Shown: positions 1 through 8,839 of the stretch, piece after piece
How positions within the stretch are numbered: position 1 is the first letter of the stretch
Layout of the letters: each line of letters starts with the position of its first letter
Assembly: GCF_965139615.1 (NCBI RefSeq)
Contig: NZ_CBCSIQ010000009.1
Location: 70,236 to 134,235 of the forward strand
DNA length: 64,000 bases
Direction of reading: 5' to 3'
DNA from: Kerstersia similis
GTDB lineage: Bacteria; Pseudomonadota; Gammaproteobacteria; Burkholderiales; Burkholderiaceae_B
Made by a program: the position numbers and the translations under genes
Notes under the pieces: model-generated
Seen by the model: only the letters and a program-made list of their open reading frames with translations
What the model was told of the DNA's origin: nothing
Database searches by the model: none

Positions 1-691
1 TGGCGTTCATTGGTGCCAGGAACATGACGGCGAAATCGGTGTTGTCGCCCATGACTTGCGCCGAACCGAAGCCGATGAAGTTGTAGTGCGTGAGTGCGGA
101 ATTGGTGGCAACGACTTTGGCACCACTGACCACGATACCTTTGTCATTTTCTTCCACGATACGCATGAAGACATCGCTGACCTGATCGCTGGGCAGGTTG
201 CGGTCTATGGGCGGATTGACGATGGCGTGGTTGAGATACAGCACGGATTCCTGGATGCGGCGGTACCAGTGGCGTGCGTTATCGGCAAAGCGGCCGTAGA
301 ACTCGGGATTGGCGCCCAGTGCCTGGCCGAAGGCGGCCTTGTAGTCTGGGGTGCGGCCCATCCAGCCATAGGACAGGCGCGACCAGGCGGCGATGGCATC
401 GCGCTGCGCGCGCAGCTCATCCTGGGTGCGCGGGATGGTGAAGAACTTGTGGGTATAGCCGCCGTTGCCGGTATCGGTTGGCCAGCACAGTTCGTCTTTG
501 GTGGCGGGATCGTGCAGGGCGTCATACAGGCGTGCCACCGAAGCGGCAGCGTTGCGGAATGCCGGATGGGTGGTGACATCTTCGACGCGATCACCGTAAA
601 TGTAGATGTCGCGGCCGTCGCGCAGGCTGGCGAGGTATTCTGCGCCGGTCAGCGGGCGCTGGGCATTGCTGCGGTAGCTTTCGGGATACAT
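1..691 (-). CDS. hpaB: 4-hydroxyphenylacetate 3-monooxygenase, oxygenase component (partial, N-terminal 230 residues)
   Basis: The large subunit of the two-component FADH2-dependent hydroxylase that converts 4-hydroxyphenylacetate to 3,4-dihydroxyphenylacetate. Translation from the ATG at 691 (MYPESYRSNAQRPLTGAEYL) gives 230 residues that stay open to the window edge. The family is about 520 residues, so over half lies outside. The segments DVTTHPAFRNAAASVA, SRLSYGWMGRTPDYKAAFG and VVSGAKVVATNSALTHYN match my memory of E. coli HpaB closely. The flavin reductase HpaC is not in the window and may lie beyond position 1. hpaA lies just upstream on the same strand, as in enterobacterial hpa loci where HpaA activates hpaBC. 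Confidence 0.95.
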   Translation of the reverse strand, partial: MYPESYRSNAQRPLTGAEYLASLRDGRDIYIYGDRVEDVTTHPAFRNAAASVARLYDALHDPATKDELCWPTDTGNGGYTHKFFTIPRTQDELRAQRDAIAAWSRLSYGWMGRTPDYKAAFGQALGANPEFYGRFADNARHWYRRIQESVLYLNHAIVNPPIDRNLPSDQVSDVFMRIVEENDKGIVVSGAKVVATNSALTHYNFIGFGSAQVMGDNTDFAVMFLAPMNA

Positions 692-881
692 GCTGGGTGT
701 CTCCATTCCTGTATGGGGGTGTCTTAGGCATGGCCGGGCGCCGGAGGGGGCAGGCCAGGGCGCAGGCAACCAGGCCCAGGGCCACAGAGCCTGCCGGCGC
801 CAGGCGGGCAGCCTGGGCAAGCCATGCATGGAACCGACATGGTAGGAACACTGCCGCCGCAGTGGAATGCAGCTTTCGTCG

Positions 882-1814
882 TTAAGCTTGGATTTTTCGC
901 AAGGTATCGGGCGTGGCACCCAGCTGCCGGTAGCGCACCGGCGGCATGCCGGTACGCAGGCTGAAAAAGCGCGAAAAATAGGCCGGGTCCTGGAATCCCA
1001 GCGCAAAACAAATCTGGCTGACAGACTGATGGCTGTGCAGCAGCAGCCGCTTGGCTTCCTGCAACTGACGTTCAGCGATGATCTGCTTGGATGACATATC
1101 TGCCAGGCGGCGGCAGATCAGGTTCAGCCGTGCCGTGGTGAGCCCCAGTTGTTCGGCATAGCGTTGCAGCGGCCAGTTATCCACGCAGTGCGCCACGACC
1201 AGTTGATTGAACCGATGGAATAGCTGCAGTTCGGTGGGCGCGACCGGCCGTCGCGCAGGCGCAGCAGCCCCGAGCCGCAGCAGCGTGGCGATGATCAGGC
1301 GCAGCAAGGCCATCAGGTTGCCGTCCCGTCCCGGATGCACGGCATGAAATTCGGCCTGGGTTTGATGGAACAGGCGTAGCAGGGCATGCCCCGTATCGTG
1401 TTCGTGGGCCTGATGCGGCGCCAGATCGACACATAAAGGCTGGCCCAGGGCCAGGCTGAGTTCCGCTTCGCCCTGAAACAGCGGCCAGACACGCTGCTGC
1501 AGAATCGTCAGGGTAATGCCTTCGCTATCGGCATCCGTGACGAAGGCATGGGGAATGCCCGGTGGCGTGAAGAAGCAGACGGGGCCGGGCAGGCGGTACT
1601 GCTGGTCATCCAGGTAGAGGTGAACCTGGCCGTTGAAAATGCAGTGAATCTGGAAAAAGCGGTCATGCCGGTGCACCGGTACGCTGCGTCCGAAGTAGGC
1701 GCTGAGCCGTCCGTGCGCGTCGCAGTGAAAGTCGGCGTCGGCATAACGCTGGTCATGGACGGGGCTCAGGTCCAGGAAAGGAATGGACGCGGTTTTCCAG
1801 GGAGTGCTCGTCAA
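882..1814 (-). CDS. hpaA: AraC-family activator of 4-hydroxyphenylacetate catabolism
   Basis: A 310-residue AraC/XylS regulator. The N-terminal half is a cupin-like sensor (VPVHRHDRFFQIHCIFNG, then PGPVCFFTPPGIPHAF), and the C-terminal hundred residues are the double helix-turn-helix (YAEQLGLTTARLNLICRRL; second helix around SVSQICFALGFQDPAYFSRF). Length, sensor motif and position directly upstream of hpaB fit HpaA, which activates the hydroxylase genes in response to 4-hydroxyphenylacetate. About 190 bp separate it from hpaB, enough for a dedicated hpaB promoter. I found no clear operator there. Family assignment is certain; the specific name rests on context plus similarity. Confidence 0.88.
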   Translation of the reverse strand: MTSTPWKTASIPFLDLSPVHDQRYADADFHCDAHGRLSAYFGRSVPVHRHDRFFQIHCIFNGQVHLYLDDQQYRLPGPVCFFTPPGIPHAFVTDADSEGITLTILQQRVWPLFQGEAELSLALGQPLCVDLAPHQAHEHDTGHALLRLFHQTQAEFHAVHPGRDGNLMALLRLIIATLLRLGAAAPARRPVAPTELQLFHRFNQLVVAHCVDNWPLQRYAEQLGLTTARLNLICRRLADMSSKQIIAERQLQEAKRLLLHSHQSVSQICFALGFQDPAYFSRFFSLRTGMPPVRYRQLGATPDTLRKIQA

Positions 1815-1967
1815 TGAGGGAATTGCCTAAATCTTGGGTCAATCGGAGTGCTTGCCATGTGGCCATCTGGCCATCTGGCCGTGCGGCCGGCCGGATGCGG
1901 CGGCTGGCCCATGGCGCAGGCAGGAATGCTGCGCCATGGGCCGGGCATGGCATGGTGGGCCTGGGGC
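1815..1967. other. Intergenic region with a perfect 14-bp inverted repeat
   Basis: Between gabD and hpaA, both on the minus strand. Positions 1906-1919 and 1929-1942 are perfect reverse complements (GGCCCATGGCGCAG and CTGCGCCATGGGCC) with a nine-base loop. There is no T-run on the minus-strand exit side, so it is not a canonical intrinsic terminator, but it could end or stabilise the transcript. A short direct repetition of GGCCATCT lies next to it at about 1861-1876. Confidence 0.6.
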
Positions 1968-3452
1968 TCAGGCGCCGATGCCGCCCATGCAGACGTACTT
2001 CAGTTCGAGGTAGTCTTCGATGCCGTACTTCGAGCCTTCACGGCCCATGCCCGATTCCTTGATGCCGCCGAAGGGCGCGATCTCGGTGGAGATGATGCCT
2101 TCGTTGACACCCACCATGCCGTATTCCAGCGCTTCGCTGACGCGCCAGGCGCGGCCCAGGTCGCGGGTGAAGAGGTAGGAGGCCAGGCCGAATTCGGTAT
2201 CGTTGGCCATGTGAATGGCCTCGGCTTCGGTGCTGAAACGGAAGATCGGCGCCAGCGGGCCGAAGGTTTCGTCGCGCGCGACCAGCATGTCGGGCGTGAC
2301 ATCGCCCAGCACGGTCGGCTCGAAGAAGGTGCCGCCCAGCGCATGCGGCTTGCCGCCGGCCAGGACACGGGCGCCCTTGCTGATGGCGTCGGCAATGTGC
2401 TCTTCCACCTTGACGACGGCCTTGGCGTTGATCAGCGGGCCTTGTTCGGCGCCGGCTTCCTGGGCCGGAGCCACTTTGAGCGCGTTGACGGCTTCGGTCA
2501 GCTTGGCTGCGAAGGCGTCATAGACGCCGTCCTGCACCAGCACGCGGTTGGTGCAGACGCAGGTCTGGCCGCTGTTGCGGAATTTGGACGCGATCACGCC
2601 CTGGATGGCGGCATCGAGGTCGGCGTCGTCAAACACGATGAACGGCGCATTGCCGCCCAGTTCCATGCTGACCTTCTTCATGGTGTCGGCGCTTTGCGCC
2701 ATCAGCAGCTTGCCGATGCCGGTGGAGCCGGTGAAGGACAGCTTGCGCACGATCGGGCTGCGCGTCAGTGCGCCGCCGATGGCGCGGGCATCACCCGTCA
2801 CCACGTTTACCACACCGGCCGGGATGCCGGCACGTGCCGCCAGTTCCGCCAGGGCCAGCGCGGACAGCGGCGTTTCGGAAGCCGGCTTGATCACGACCGT
2901 GCAACCGGCTGCCAGGGCAGGCCCGGCCTTGCGGGTAATCATGGCGTTGGGGAAGTTCCACGGCGTGATGGCCGCGACTACGCCGATGGGCTGTTTGACG
3001 ACCAGCAAGCGGCGGCCGGAGCGGTCTTGCGGGATGATGTCGCCATAGATGCGCTTGGCTTCCTCGGCAAACCATTCGATGAAGCTGGCGCCATAGGCGA
3101 TTTCGCCACGGCTTTCCGCCAGCGGCTTGCCTTGTTCCAGGCTCAGCAGGCGGGCCAGGTCTTCCTGGTTTTCCATCATCAGTTCGAACCAGCGGCGCAG
3201 CAGCGCGGAGCGCTGCTTGGCCGTCAGCGCGCGCCAGGCAGGCAGCGCCTGCTCGGCAGCCTGGATGGCGCGGTCGGTTTCGGCTTCGCCCAGCGACGGC
3301 ACGTTGGTGATCAGGCTGAGGTCGGCCGGGTTGGTGACCGGGAAGGTCTTGCCGCTATCGGCATCGACCCATTGGCCGCCGATATAGGCTTGGGTGCGCA
3401 GCAGGCGATTGTCGTTCAGCGCGAGTGAGGCGGGAATGTGTTGGGTGCTCAT
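1968..3452 (-). CDS. gabD: NAD(P)-dependent succinate-semialdehyde dehydrogenase
   Basis: An aldehyde dehydrogenase of 494 residues with the SSADH hallmarks: TPWNFPNAMITRK near residue 165, the catalytic Glu264 in MELGGN, and a Cys298-Val-Cys300 pair in SGQTCVC, as in E. coli GabD. It would oxidise succinate semialdehyde to succinate. In this locus that semialdehyde is the product of HpaI, so the gene completes the route to the TCA cycle instead of serving only GABA catabolism. It lies 15 bp downstream of the FeaB-like dehydrogenase. A ribosome-binding site AGGA precedes the ATG. The SSADH call is firm; the pathway role is inferred from position. Confidence 0.9.
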   Translation of the reverse strand: MSTQHIPASLALNDNRLLRTQAYIGGQWVDADSGKTFPVTNPADLSLITNVPSLGEAETDRAIQAAEQALPAWRALTAKQRSALLRRWFELMMENQEDLARLLSLEQGKPLAESRGEIAYGASFIEWFAEEAKRIYGDIIPQDRSGRRLLVVKQPIGVVAAITPWNFPNAMITRKAGPALAAGCTVVIKPASETPLSALALAELAARAGIPAGVVNVVTGDARAIGGALTRSPIVRKLSFTGSTGIGKLLMAQSADTMKKVSMELGGNAPFIVFDDADLDAAIQGVIASKFRNSGQTCVCTNRVLVQDGVYDAFAAKLTEAVNALKVAPAQEAGAEQGPLINAKAVVKVEEHIADAISKGARVLAGGKPHALGGTFFEPTVLGDVTPDMLVARDETFGPLAPIFRFSTEAEAIHMANDTEFGLASYLFTRDLGRAWRVSEALEYGMVGVNEGIISTEIAPFGGIKESGMGREGSKYGIEDYLELKYVCMGGIGA

Positions 3453-3467
3453 GGTCAGATCCTGATC

Positions 3468-4955
3468 TCAGTGCCGGATGATGACGGACTTCAGTTCCGT
3501 GTAGTCGTCGATGAAAGCCGAGCCGAATTCGCGGCCCAGGCCGGACTGCTTGGCGCCGCCGAACGGCACGGCGGGGTCCAGCAGCGTATGCATGTTGACC
3601 CAGACCGTGCCGGCCTGGATGCGCGGCACATAATTCAGGGCCTTGCCCAGATCGTTGGTCCAGAGGCTGGCCGACAGACCGTAGGGCGTGTCATTGAAGA
3701 GGCTCAAGAGTTCTTCTTCGTCATCATAGGGCAGGAAGGTCGCCACGGGGCCGAAGGTTTCTTCATTGAGCAGCGCCGCCTTGGCATCCTTGGCCAGCAG
3801 CACGGTGGGTTCGACGAAGTAGCCCGGGCCATCGACCGGCTTGGCGCCGTGAACGATGGTGCAGCCTTCGGCGCGAGCCTGCGAGAACAGCGACAGCAGT
3901 TTGTCGAAGTGCGGCTTGTTGGACAGCGGGCCGAATTGCGAGGCGTCATCCAGCGGGTCGCCGATGCGCAGGGTGCTCAGGGTGGCGGAGAGCTTCTCCA
4001 GGATTTCATCCTGGCGCGAACGGTGCACGAAGAAGCGCTCGCCCGCGGCGCAGATCTGGCCCTGGTGCAGGAAGCCTGCTTCCATGATGCCGGCCACGGC
4101 CTTGTCGGCCTCGACATCCTTGAGGAAACCGACCGAATTCTTGCCACCCAGCTCCAGCGTGAAGCGGGTCAGCTTGGCTCCCAGTGCGGTGCGGCCCACG
4201 GCGATGCCGGTAGGCACGGAGCCGGTGAAGCTGACCTTGGCCGTGCCGTCATGCTCGATGAGCTGGCGGCCGACATCGCCACCGCCGTTGAGCACGTTCA
4301 GCACGCCGTCCGGCAGGCCGGCCTCGCGCGCCAGTTCGGCCACGCGCAGCAGCGTGAGCGGCGTGAATTCGCTGGGCTTGATGATGCTGGTGCAACCCGT
4401 GGCCAGGGCCGAGCCGAACTTCCAGACGGCGATCATGATGGAGAAATTCCAGGGCACGATGCCGGCCACGACGCCCAGGGGCTCGCGGCGTGTGAAGGCG
4501 GTGTAGCGCTCGCCGTTGAAGGAAGGCAGCGACGGGTTGATGGTTTCGCCGGTGATGCGCGTGGCGGCGCCGGCGTAGTGGCGCAGGAAGGCGGCGGCCT
4601 GGCCGACTTCGAAGGCACGCGAAATATTGATCAGCTTGCCCGATTGCAGGGTTTCCAGCTGGGCCAGCTCTTCGGTGTGTTCCAGCAGTTTGTCGGCGAT
4701 GCGCAGCAGCAGTTCGCCACGTTGTGCCGGGGTGGTGTTGGCCCAGGCGCCGCGGAAGGCACGCTGCGACGATGCCACGGCGGCGTCGATGTCCGCTTGC
4801 GTGGCGCTGGCGATGCTGGCGACGGCCTGGCCGTTGGCCGGGTTGATGACGGCAATGCGCGCGCCGTTGCTGGCAGCAGCCTGGCCGTCGATGAAATGGC
4901 CATGCTGGCGGGCCAGAAAGGCTTCGACTTCGGGGAGCAGAGTAACTTGGCTCAT
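3468..4955 (-). CDS. Phenylacetaldehyde dehydrogenase-like aldehyde dehydrogenase (FeaB type)
   Basis: A 495-residue ALDH whose ends resemble FeaB/phenylacetaldehyde dehydrogenase: FLARQHGHFIDGQ at the N-terminus, FEVGQAAAFLRHYAG, REPLGVVAGIVPWNF, and TVWVNMHTLLDPAVPFGG near the C-terminus. The catalytic Glu268 (TLELGGKN) and Cys302 (HQGQICAAG) are present. The likely substrate is phenylacetaldehyde or 4-hydroxyphenylacetaldehyde, the latter giving 4-hydroxyphenylacetate, the substrate of the surrounding hpa genes. A strong AAGGAG lies upstream of the ATG. It sits between the GMC oxidoreductase and gabD, all co-directional, suggesting an alcohol-aldehyde-acid funnel. Aromatic versus aliphatic specificity cannot be proved from sequence. 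Confidence 0.8.
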   Translation of the reverse strand: MSQVTLLPEVEAFLARQHGHFIDGQAAASNGARIAVINPANGQAVASIASATQADIDAAVASSQRAFRGAWANTTPAQRGELLLRIADKLLEHTEELAQLETLQSGKLINISRAFEVGQAAAFLRHYAGAATRITGETINPSLPSFNGERYTAFTRREPLGVVAGIVPWNFSIMIAVWKFGSALATGCTSIIKPSEFTPLTLLRVAELAREAGLPDGVLNVLNGGGDVGRQLIEHDGTAKVSFTGSVPTGIAVGRTALGAKLTRFTLELGGKNSVGFLKDVEADKAVAGIMEAGFLHQGQICAAGERFFVHRSRQDEILEKLSATLSTLRIGDPLDDASQFGPLSNKPHFDKLLSLFSQARAEGCTIVHGAKPVDGPGYFVEPTVLLAKDAKAALLNEETFGPVATFLPYDDEEELLSLFNDTPYGLSASLWTNDLGKALNYVPRIQAGTVWVNMHTLLDPAVPFGGAKQSGLGREFGSAFIDDYTELKSVIIRH

Positions 4956-4998
4956 GGGGAATGACTCCTTGTGTTCGGCTTACCGTATGCCGTGGTAA

Positions 4999-6606
4999 TC
5001 AGTGTTGTTGGCCCAGTATTAGGTCGGCGGCTTTTTCGGCGACGGCGATGACCGGCGCATTGGTGTTGCCACTGGGAATATCCGGGAAAATCGAGGAATC
5101 GGCGACACGCAGGCCGTCGATGCCATGAACCCGCAGATCCGTGCCAACCACGGCGCTGTCGGGATTCGGCCCCATGCGGCAGGTGCCGATGGGATGGTAA
5201 GTGGTTTTGACGCCGCCGCGAACAAACTGTTCCAGTGCGTTCGCATCGTTCAGCCAGTCGGGGTTGGGCGAGAAAATGTCACGCAGCAGCGGCTGCATGG
5301 TGCGCGTGCCGAGGAACTGCAGACCCAGGCGTACGGCGCGCATCTGCGCCGGCAGGTCGTCCGGGTGCGACAGGAAGTTGGCGCGAATGCGTGGCAAGGC
5401 TGCCGGATCGGCGCTGGACAGCAGCACTTCTCCTTCGGAGCGCGGGCGCAGGTGGCCGACTTTCAGGGTCAGGCCGTGGGTGCGTCCCTTGCCGACGCCA
5501 TCCGGGTCATCCCAGGTATCCAGAATGGGCAGGAAGTGGATCTGCACATCAGGGCGGCCTTCTCCATGGGTATCCACGAAGGCGCCGCCTTCCAGCACGT
5601 TGGAGCTGACCGGGCCGGAACGGAAGGCCAGCCATTCGATGCCGTTGCGGATGGCGTTGATCCCGCTATCCTGGCCGTACAGGCTGACCGGTTCGCGCGT
5701 TTCGGCGTTGACCGACAGGTGCAGGTGGTCTTTGAAGTGCTGGCCCACGGGCAGGTTCTGCACCGGCGTGATGCCGTGCTCCTTCAGGTGTTCGGCCGGG
5801 CCGATGCCGGAGAGCATCAGCAGCTTGGGCGAACCGATGGCGCCCGCGCAGACTATCACTTCGCGACGCGCCTTGACCGTTACCGGGGTGCCGTTGCCGC
5901 GCCGGTAGGTAACGCCTTCGGCGCGTTTGTTCTGGATGTTGATTTTTTCCACCAGGGCATCAAGGATCAGTTCGAACTGGCCTTTGCCCTGGATGGATTT
6001 CAGGTAGGTGCGCGAGGTGCTGGCGCGTTCGCCGCGCAGGGTGGTGGTCTGGTAATAGCCTACGCCCTGCTGCGATTTTCCATTGAAATCGTTGACGTAA
6101 TCGAGCCCCAGCTCCTGGCCGGCGCGGATGAAGGCCATGGACAGCGGATGACGGTAGCGGTTCTCGCTCACCGGCAACAGGCCATCATTGCCATGGTATT
6201 CGCCAGTCAGGCTTTCATGCGCTTCGGCGCGCTTGAAATAAGGCAGCAGGTCGTCGAAGCCCCAACCCGTGCATTGATGCTGCTGCGCCCAGGCGTCGTA
6301 ATCTTCGCGATGGCCGCGCATGTAGATCATGCCATTGACCGAACTGCTGCCGCCCAGTACCTTGCCTTGCGCCACGATCATCGGGCGGTTCAGGGTTTCC
6401 GGGGCCGGGTCGGTCATGTAGGGCCAGGTTTTTTTGGCGATGATCTTGGCGACGCCTGCCGGCATGCGGATCATCAGGTTGTCGTCGCTGCCACCGGCCT
6501 CCAGCAGCAACACGCTGCCGCCACCGCGGCGAATGATCTGGGCGGCGATGACGGCGCCGGCGGAACCGGCGCCGATAATGACGTAATCGAATTCCTGGCT
6601 GGACAT
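4999..6606 (-). CDS. GMC-family FAD-dependent alcohol dehydrogenase/oxidase
   Basis: A 535-residue choline dehydrogenase-like flavoprotein. It has an N-terminal FAD fold (VIIGAGSAGAVIAAQII near residue 10), GMC signature 1 (QGKVLGGSSSVNGMIYMRGH, about residues 80-100), signature 2 (GAIGSPKLLMLSGIGP), and the C-terminal active-site block YHPIGTCRMGPNP followed by SGNTNAPVIAVAEKAAD. It oxidises a primary alcohol, but the family does not fix the substrate. Flanked by hpaI and the FeaB-like dehydrogenase on the same strand, it may oxidise an arylethanol such as tyrosol or 2-phenylethanol. No choline-pathway genes (betB, betI) accompany it. AGGAG precedes the ATG. Confidence 0.85.
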   Translation of the reverse strand: MSSQEFDYVIIGAGSAGAVIAAQIIRRGGGSVLLLEAGGSDDNLMIRMPAGVAKIIAKKTWPYMTDPAPETLNRPMIVAQGKVLGGSSSVNGMIYMRGHREDYDAWAQQHQCTGWGFDDLLPYFKRAEAHESLTGEYHGNDGLLPVSENRYRHPLSMAFIRAGQELGLDYVNDFNGKSQQGVGYYQTTTLRGERASTSRTYLKSIQGKGQFELILDALVEKINIQNKRAEGVTYRRGNGTPVTVKARREVIVCAGAIGSPKLLMLSGIGPAEHLKEHGITPVQNLPVGQHFKDHLHLSVNAETREPVSLYGQDSGINAIRNGIEWLAFRSGPVSSNVLEGGAFVDTHGEGRPDVQIHFLPILDTWDDPDGVGKGRTHGLTLKVGHLRPRSEGEVLLSSADPAALPRIRANFLSHPDDLPAQMRAVRLGLQFLGTRTMQPLLRDIFSPNPDWLNDANALEQFVRGGVKTTYHPIGTCRMGPNPDSAVVGTDLRVHGIDGLRVADSSIFPDIPSGNTNAPVIAVAEKAADLILGQQH

Positions 6607-6698
6607 GAATGTCTCCTGGGTTTCTCTTGCCGTCTTGTGGCGGCATCAAAGGTTATTGCTGGTGGGGCAGTGGCCGGTGAGGCCACTGCGTCATCCCA

Positions 6699-7508
6699 TC
6701 AGTAGCCCGGGCCTGCGGGCTGTGCCGGTGCGGCAACCTGGCCATCGCCCTTGAAGCGGGCAGCCAGCTGGCCCAGCGCATTGGCGAGCAGGCTGGTATC
6801 CACGCCGACGGCGACGAAGGAGCAACCCAGTTCCAGGTAGCGGCGCGCCAGCGCTTCGTTGGCGGACAGGATGCCGGCGGCCTTGCCTGCCTTCACGATC
6901 CGGGCGATGCCGTCTTCGATGGCGGCCTGCACATCCGGGTGGCCGGGGTTGCCGCGATGGCCCATGGATGCCGACAGATCGGCGGGGCCGATGAAAACGC
7001 CATCGACGCCTTCGACGGCAGCGATTTCGTCGAGGTTTTGCAGCGCGGTCGGGGTTTCCACCTGCAGCAGCAGGCAGATTTCTTCATCGGCGCGGTTCAG
7101 GTAATCCGGCACGGTGTTCCAGCGCGAGGCGCGGGCCAGGGCAGCGCCGACACCACGGATGCCGTGCGGCGGGTAGCGCGTGGCGCGTACCAGCTGGCGC
7201 GCCTGTTCGGCGTTTTCCACCATGGGCACCAGCAGGGTCTGCGTGCCGATATCGAGCAATTGCTTGATCAGCACGGCGTCGCCAGTGGCAGGGCGCACGA
7301 TGGGATGGCTGTGATAGGGCGCGACAGCCTGCAGCTGCGCCAGGACAGCACGCAGGTCATTGGGGGCGTGCTCGCCATCGAGCAGCAGCCAGTCGAAGCC
7401 GGCGGTGGCGGCGATTTCCGCGCCATAGCCTTCTGCCAGGCCGACCCACAGGCCGATCTGCGGGCGGGCCTTCAGGTTTTTCTTGAAGGTATTGATAGGG
7501 AGATCCAT
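6699..7508 (-). CDS. hpaI: 4-hydroxy-2-oxoheptane-1,7-dioate aldolase
   Basis: The class II aldolase of the HpcH/HpaI family that cleaves 4-hydroxy-2-oxoheptanedioate to pyruvate and succinate semialdehyde, the last ring-fission step. The 269-residue protein contains the family landmarks LLLDGEHAPND, LLVPMVENAEQA, RYPPHGIRGVG, LLLQVETPTALQNLDEI and the metal-site region VFIGPADLSASMGHRG. The C-terminal tail is rich in Ala and Pro. It lies 12 bp after hpaH. The family also contains GarL/RhmA-type aldolases, but the complete hpa context settles the role. Confidence 0.95.
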   Translation of the reverse strand: MDLPINTFKKNLKARPQIGLWVGLAEGYGAEIAATAGFDWLLLDGEHAPNDLRAVLAQLQAVAPYHSHPIVRPATGDAVLIKQLLDIGTQTLLVPMVENAEQARQLVRATRYPPHGIRGVGAALARASRWNTVPDYLNRADEEICLLLQVETPTALQNLDEIAAVEGVDGVFIGPADLSASMGHRGNPGHPDVQAAIEDGIARIVKAGKAAGILSANEALARRYLELGCSFVAVGVDTSLLANALGQLAARFKGDGQVAAPAQPAGPGY

Positions 7509-7520
7509 GCTCTTCGTACC

Positions 7521-8324
7521 TCAGACGAAACGGAAGGCGATGGAACCCAGCAGGTCGTAATCGACATGGAAGGTATCGCCGACGCTGCCCGAAACCGGGC
7601 GGGTGAAGGAGCCACCCAGGATGGTTTGGCCCGCTTCCAGCGTAACACCGTACGGCGCCAGTTTATTGGCCAGCCAGGCCACGCCCTTGGCAGGGTGGTT
7701 GAGCACGGCGGCGGAGACACCGGATTCCTCGATCACGCCATTGCGATACAGAATGGCGGGCACGCGGCGCAGGTCGATGTCGTTGGGGCGCACAGGGCGG
7801 CCGCCCAGCACGATGCCGGCGTTGGCGGCATTGTCGGAAATGGTGTCGAAGACCTTGCGGGTCACCTTGGTTTCCGGGTCGATCTGGTGAATGCGCGCGT
7901 CGATGATTTCCAGCGCGGGCACCACGTATTCGGTCGCGTCCAGCACGTCGAAAATGGTGCAGCCGGGGCCGCGCAGCGGCTTGCCGAGGATGAAGGCCAG
8001 TTCGACTTCCACGCGCGGCACGATGAAGCGGCTGATGGGGATATCGGTACCTTCTTCGAACACCATGTCGTCGAGCAGCGCGCCGTAGTCGGGCTCGGTG
8101 ATGTTGGAAGAGACCTGCATGGCGCGCGAGGTCAGGCCGATCTTGTGTCCGACCAGGCGGCGCCCGCCGGCGATTTTCTTGGCGACCCAGGCGCGCTGGA
8201 TGGCGTAGGCGTCTTCAATGGTGATGCCGGGGTATTCCAGCGAGAATTGGCGGATTTGCTTGCCGCTGCGCTCGGCCTCGTCGAGGCGGGCAGCAGCTTG
8301 TTCGATGATGTCGGTAGAGAGCAT
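7521..8324 (-). CDS. hpaH: 2-oxo-hept-4-ene-1,7-dioate hydratase
   Basis: A 267-residue member of the MhpD/HpaH branch of the fumarylacetoacetate hydrolase superfamily. It adds water to 2-oxohept-4-ene-1,7-dioate to give the HpaI substrate. Landmarks are IEDAYAIQRAWVAKKIAGGR, GHKIGLTSRAMQ, the metal-binding PRVEVELAFILGKPL, and AVLNHPAKGVAWLANKLAPYG. It is full length, lies between hpaF and hpaI, and has a short spacer to each. The homologue MhpD acts in phenylpropionate degradation, but the neighbourhood here is entirely homoprotocatechuate meta-cleavage. Confidence 0.95.
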   Translation of the reverse strand: MLSTDIIEQAAARLDEAERSGKQIRQFSLEYPGITIEDAYAIQRAWVAKKIAGGRRLVGHKIGLTSRAMQVSSNITEPDYGALLDDMVFEEGTDIPISRFIVPRVEVELAFILGKPLRGPGCTIFDVLDATEYVVPALEIIDARIHQIDPETKVTRKVFDTISDNAANAGIVLGGRPVRPNDIDLRRVPAILYRNGVIEESGVSAAVLNHPAKGVAWLANKLAPYGVTLEAGQTILGGSFTRPVSGSVGDTFHVDYDLLGSIAFRFV

Positions 8325-8368
8325 GGAATAAAAGCGATAAGAGGGCGCGGCGCGCGGGAGGGCGGCGT

Positions 8369-8776
8369 TCAGCCTTTGGCGAACAGGGGGTGCAGGCTGC
8401 TGTGCTTGGCGTCATAGACCTGGCCGGTGCCTTCGTCTATCTGCAGCGTGACGCCGACGGGGCGTTGCGCCAGGACGCTATCGAAGTGGCGGCGCAAGGT
8501 GGCGAGCAAGGCGTCGCCGACCTGCTTGTGGACCAGGCTGCTGCGGCCGGAACCCATGCGCAGGTTGGCATAGCAGAAGCCGTAGTCGCCCTTGCCGTCG
8601 GCTACCGCCGAATAGGCAGCCGGGTAGGCCAGCACGCGTGTGCCGCCCTTGGGAAAAACCGCCTTGCCCTGTTCGTCGCGCTGTTCCAGCATGGTGTCGG
8701 CCAGGTCGCGGCAGACGGCGCCGATATCGGCGTCGCGTTCCAGGTCAGGGGTGAAAAGCAGTACGAGGTGAGGCAT
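8369..8776 (-). CDS. hpaF: 5-carboxymethyl-2-hydroxymuconate delta-isomerase
   Basis: The small tautomerase (CHMI) that isomerises 5-carboxymethyl-2-hydroxymuconate to 5-oxopent-3-ene-1,2,5-tricarboxylate between HpaE and HpaG. The protein is 135 residues and begins Met-Pro, so that removal of the Met exposes the catalytic N-terminal proline. The region KGDYGFCYANLRMGSGRS and the C-terminal EGTGQVYDAKHSSLHPLF fit the family. It lies between hpaD and hpaH on the minus strand. It is sometimes called hpcD. Confidence 0.92.
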   Translation of the reverse strand: MPHLVLLFTPDLERDADIGAVCRDLADTMLEQRDEQGKAVFPKGGTRVLAYPAAYSAVADGKGDYGFCYANLRMGSGRSSLVHKQVGDALLATLRRHFDSVLAQRPVGVTLQIDEGTGQVYDAKHSSLHPLFAKG

Positions 8777-8839
8777 GGCGAAGTCCGCACTGAGAGATAA
8801 AGGAAGCCGGGAAGCCTGTAGGCTTCCCGGTGTGTGGCA

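Noticed and set aside
1848..3428. Long plus-strand reading frame (526 codons) opposite gabD, and similar long frames opposite many other genes (for example 5125-6705, 9778-11547, 28180-29946, 50730-52352)
   Set aside because: They are antisense to clearly conserved enzymes, have no family signatures and low-complexity Gly/Ala/Arg/His composition. In GC-rich DNA with strong third-position bias, long shadow frames are expected.
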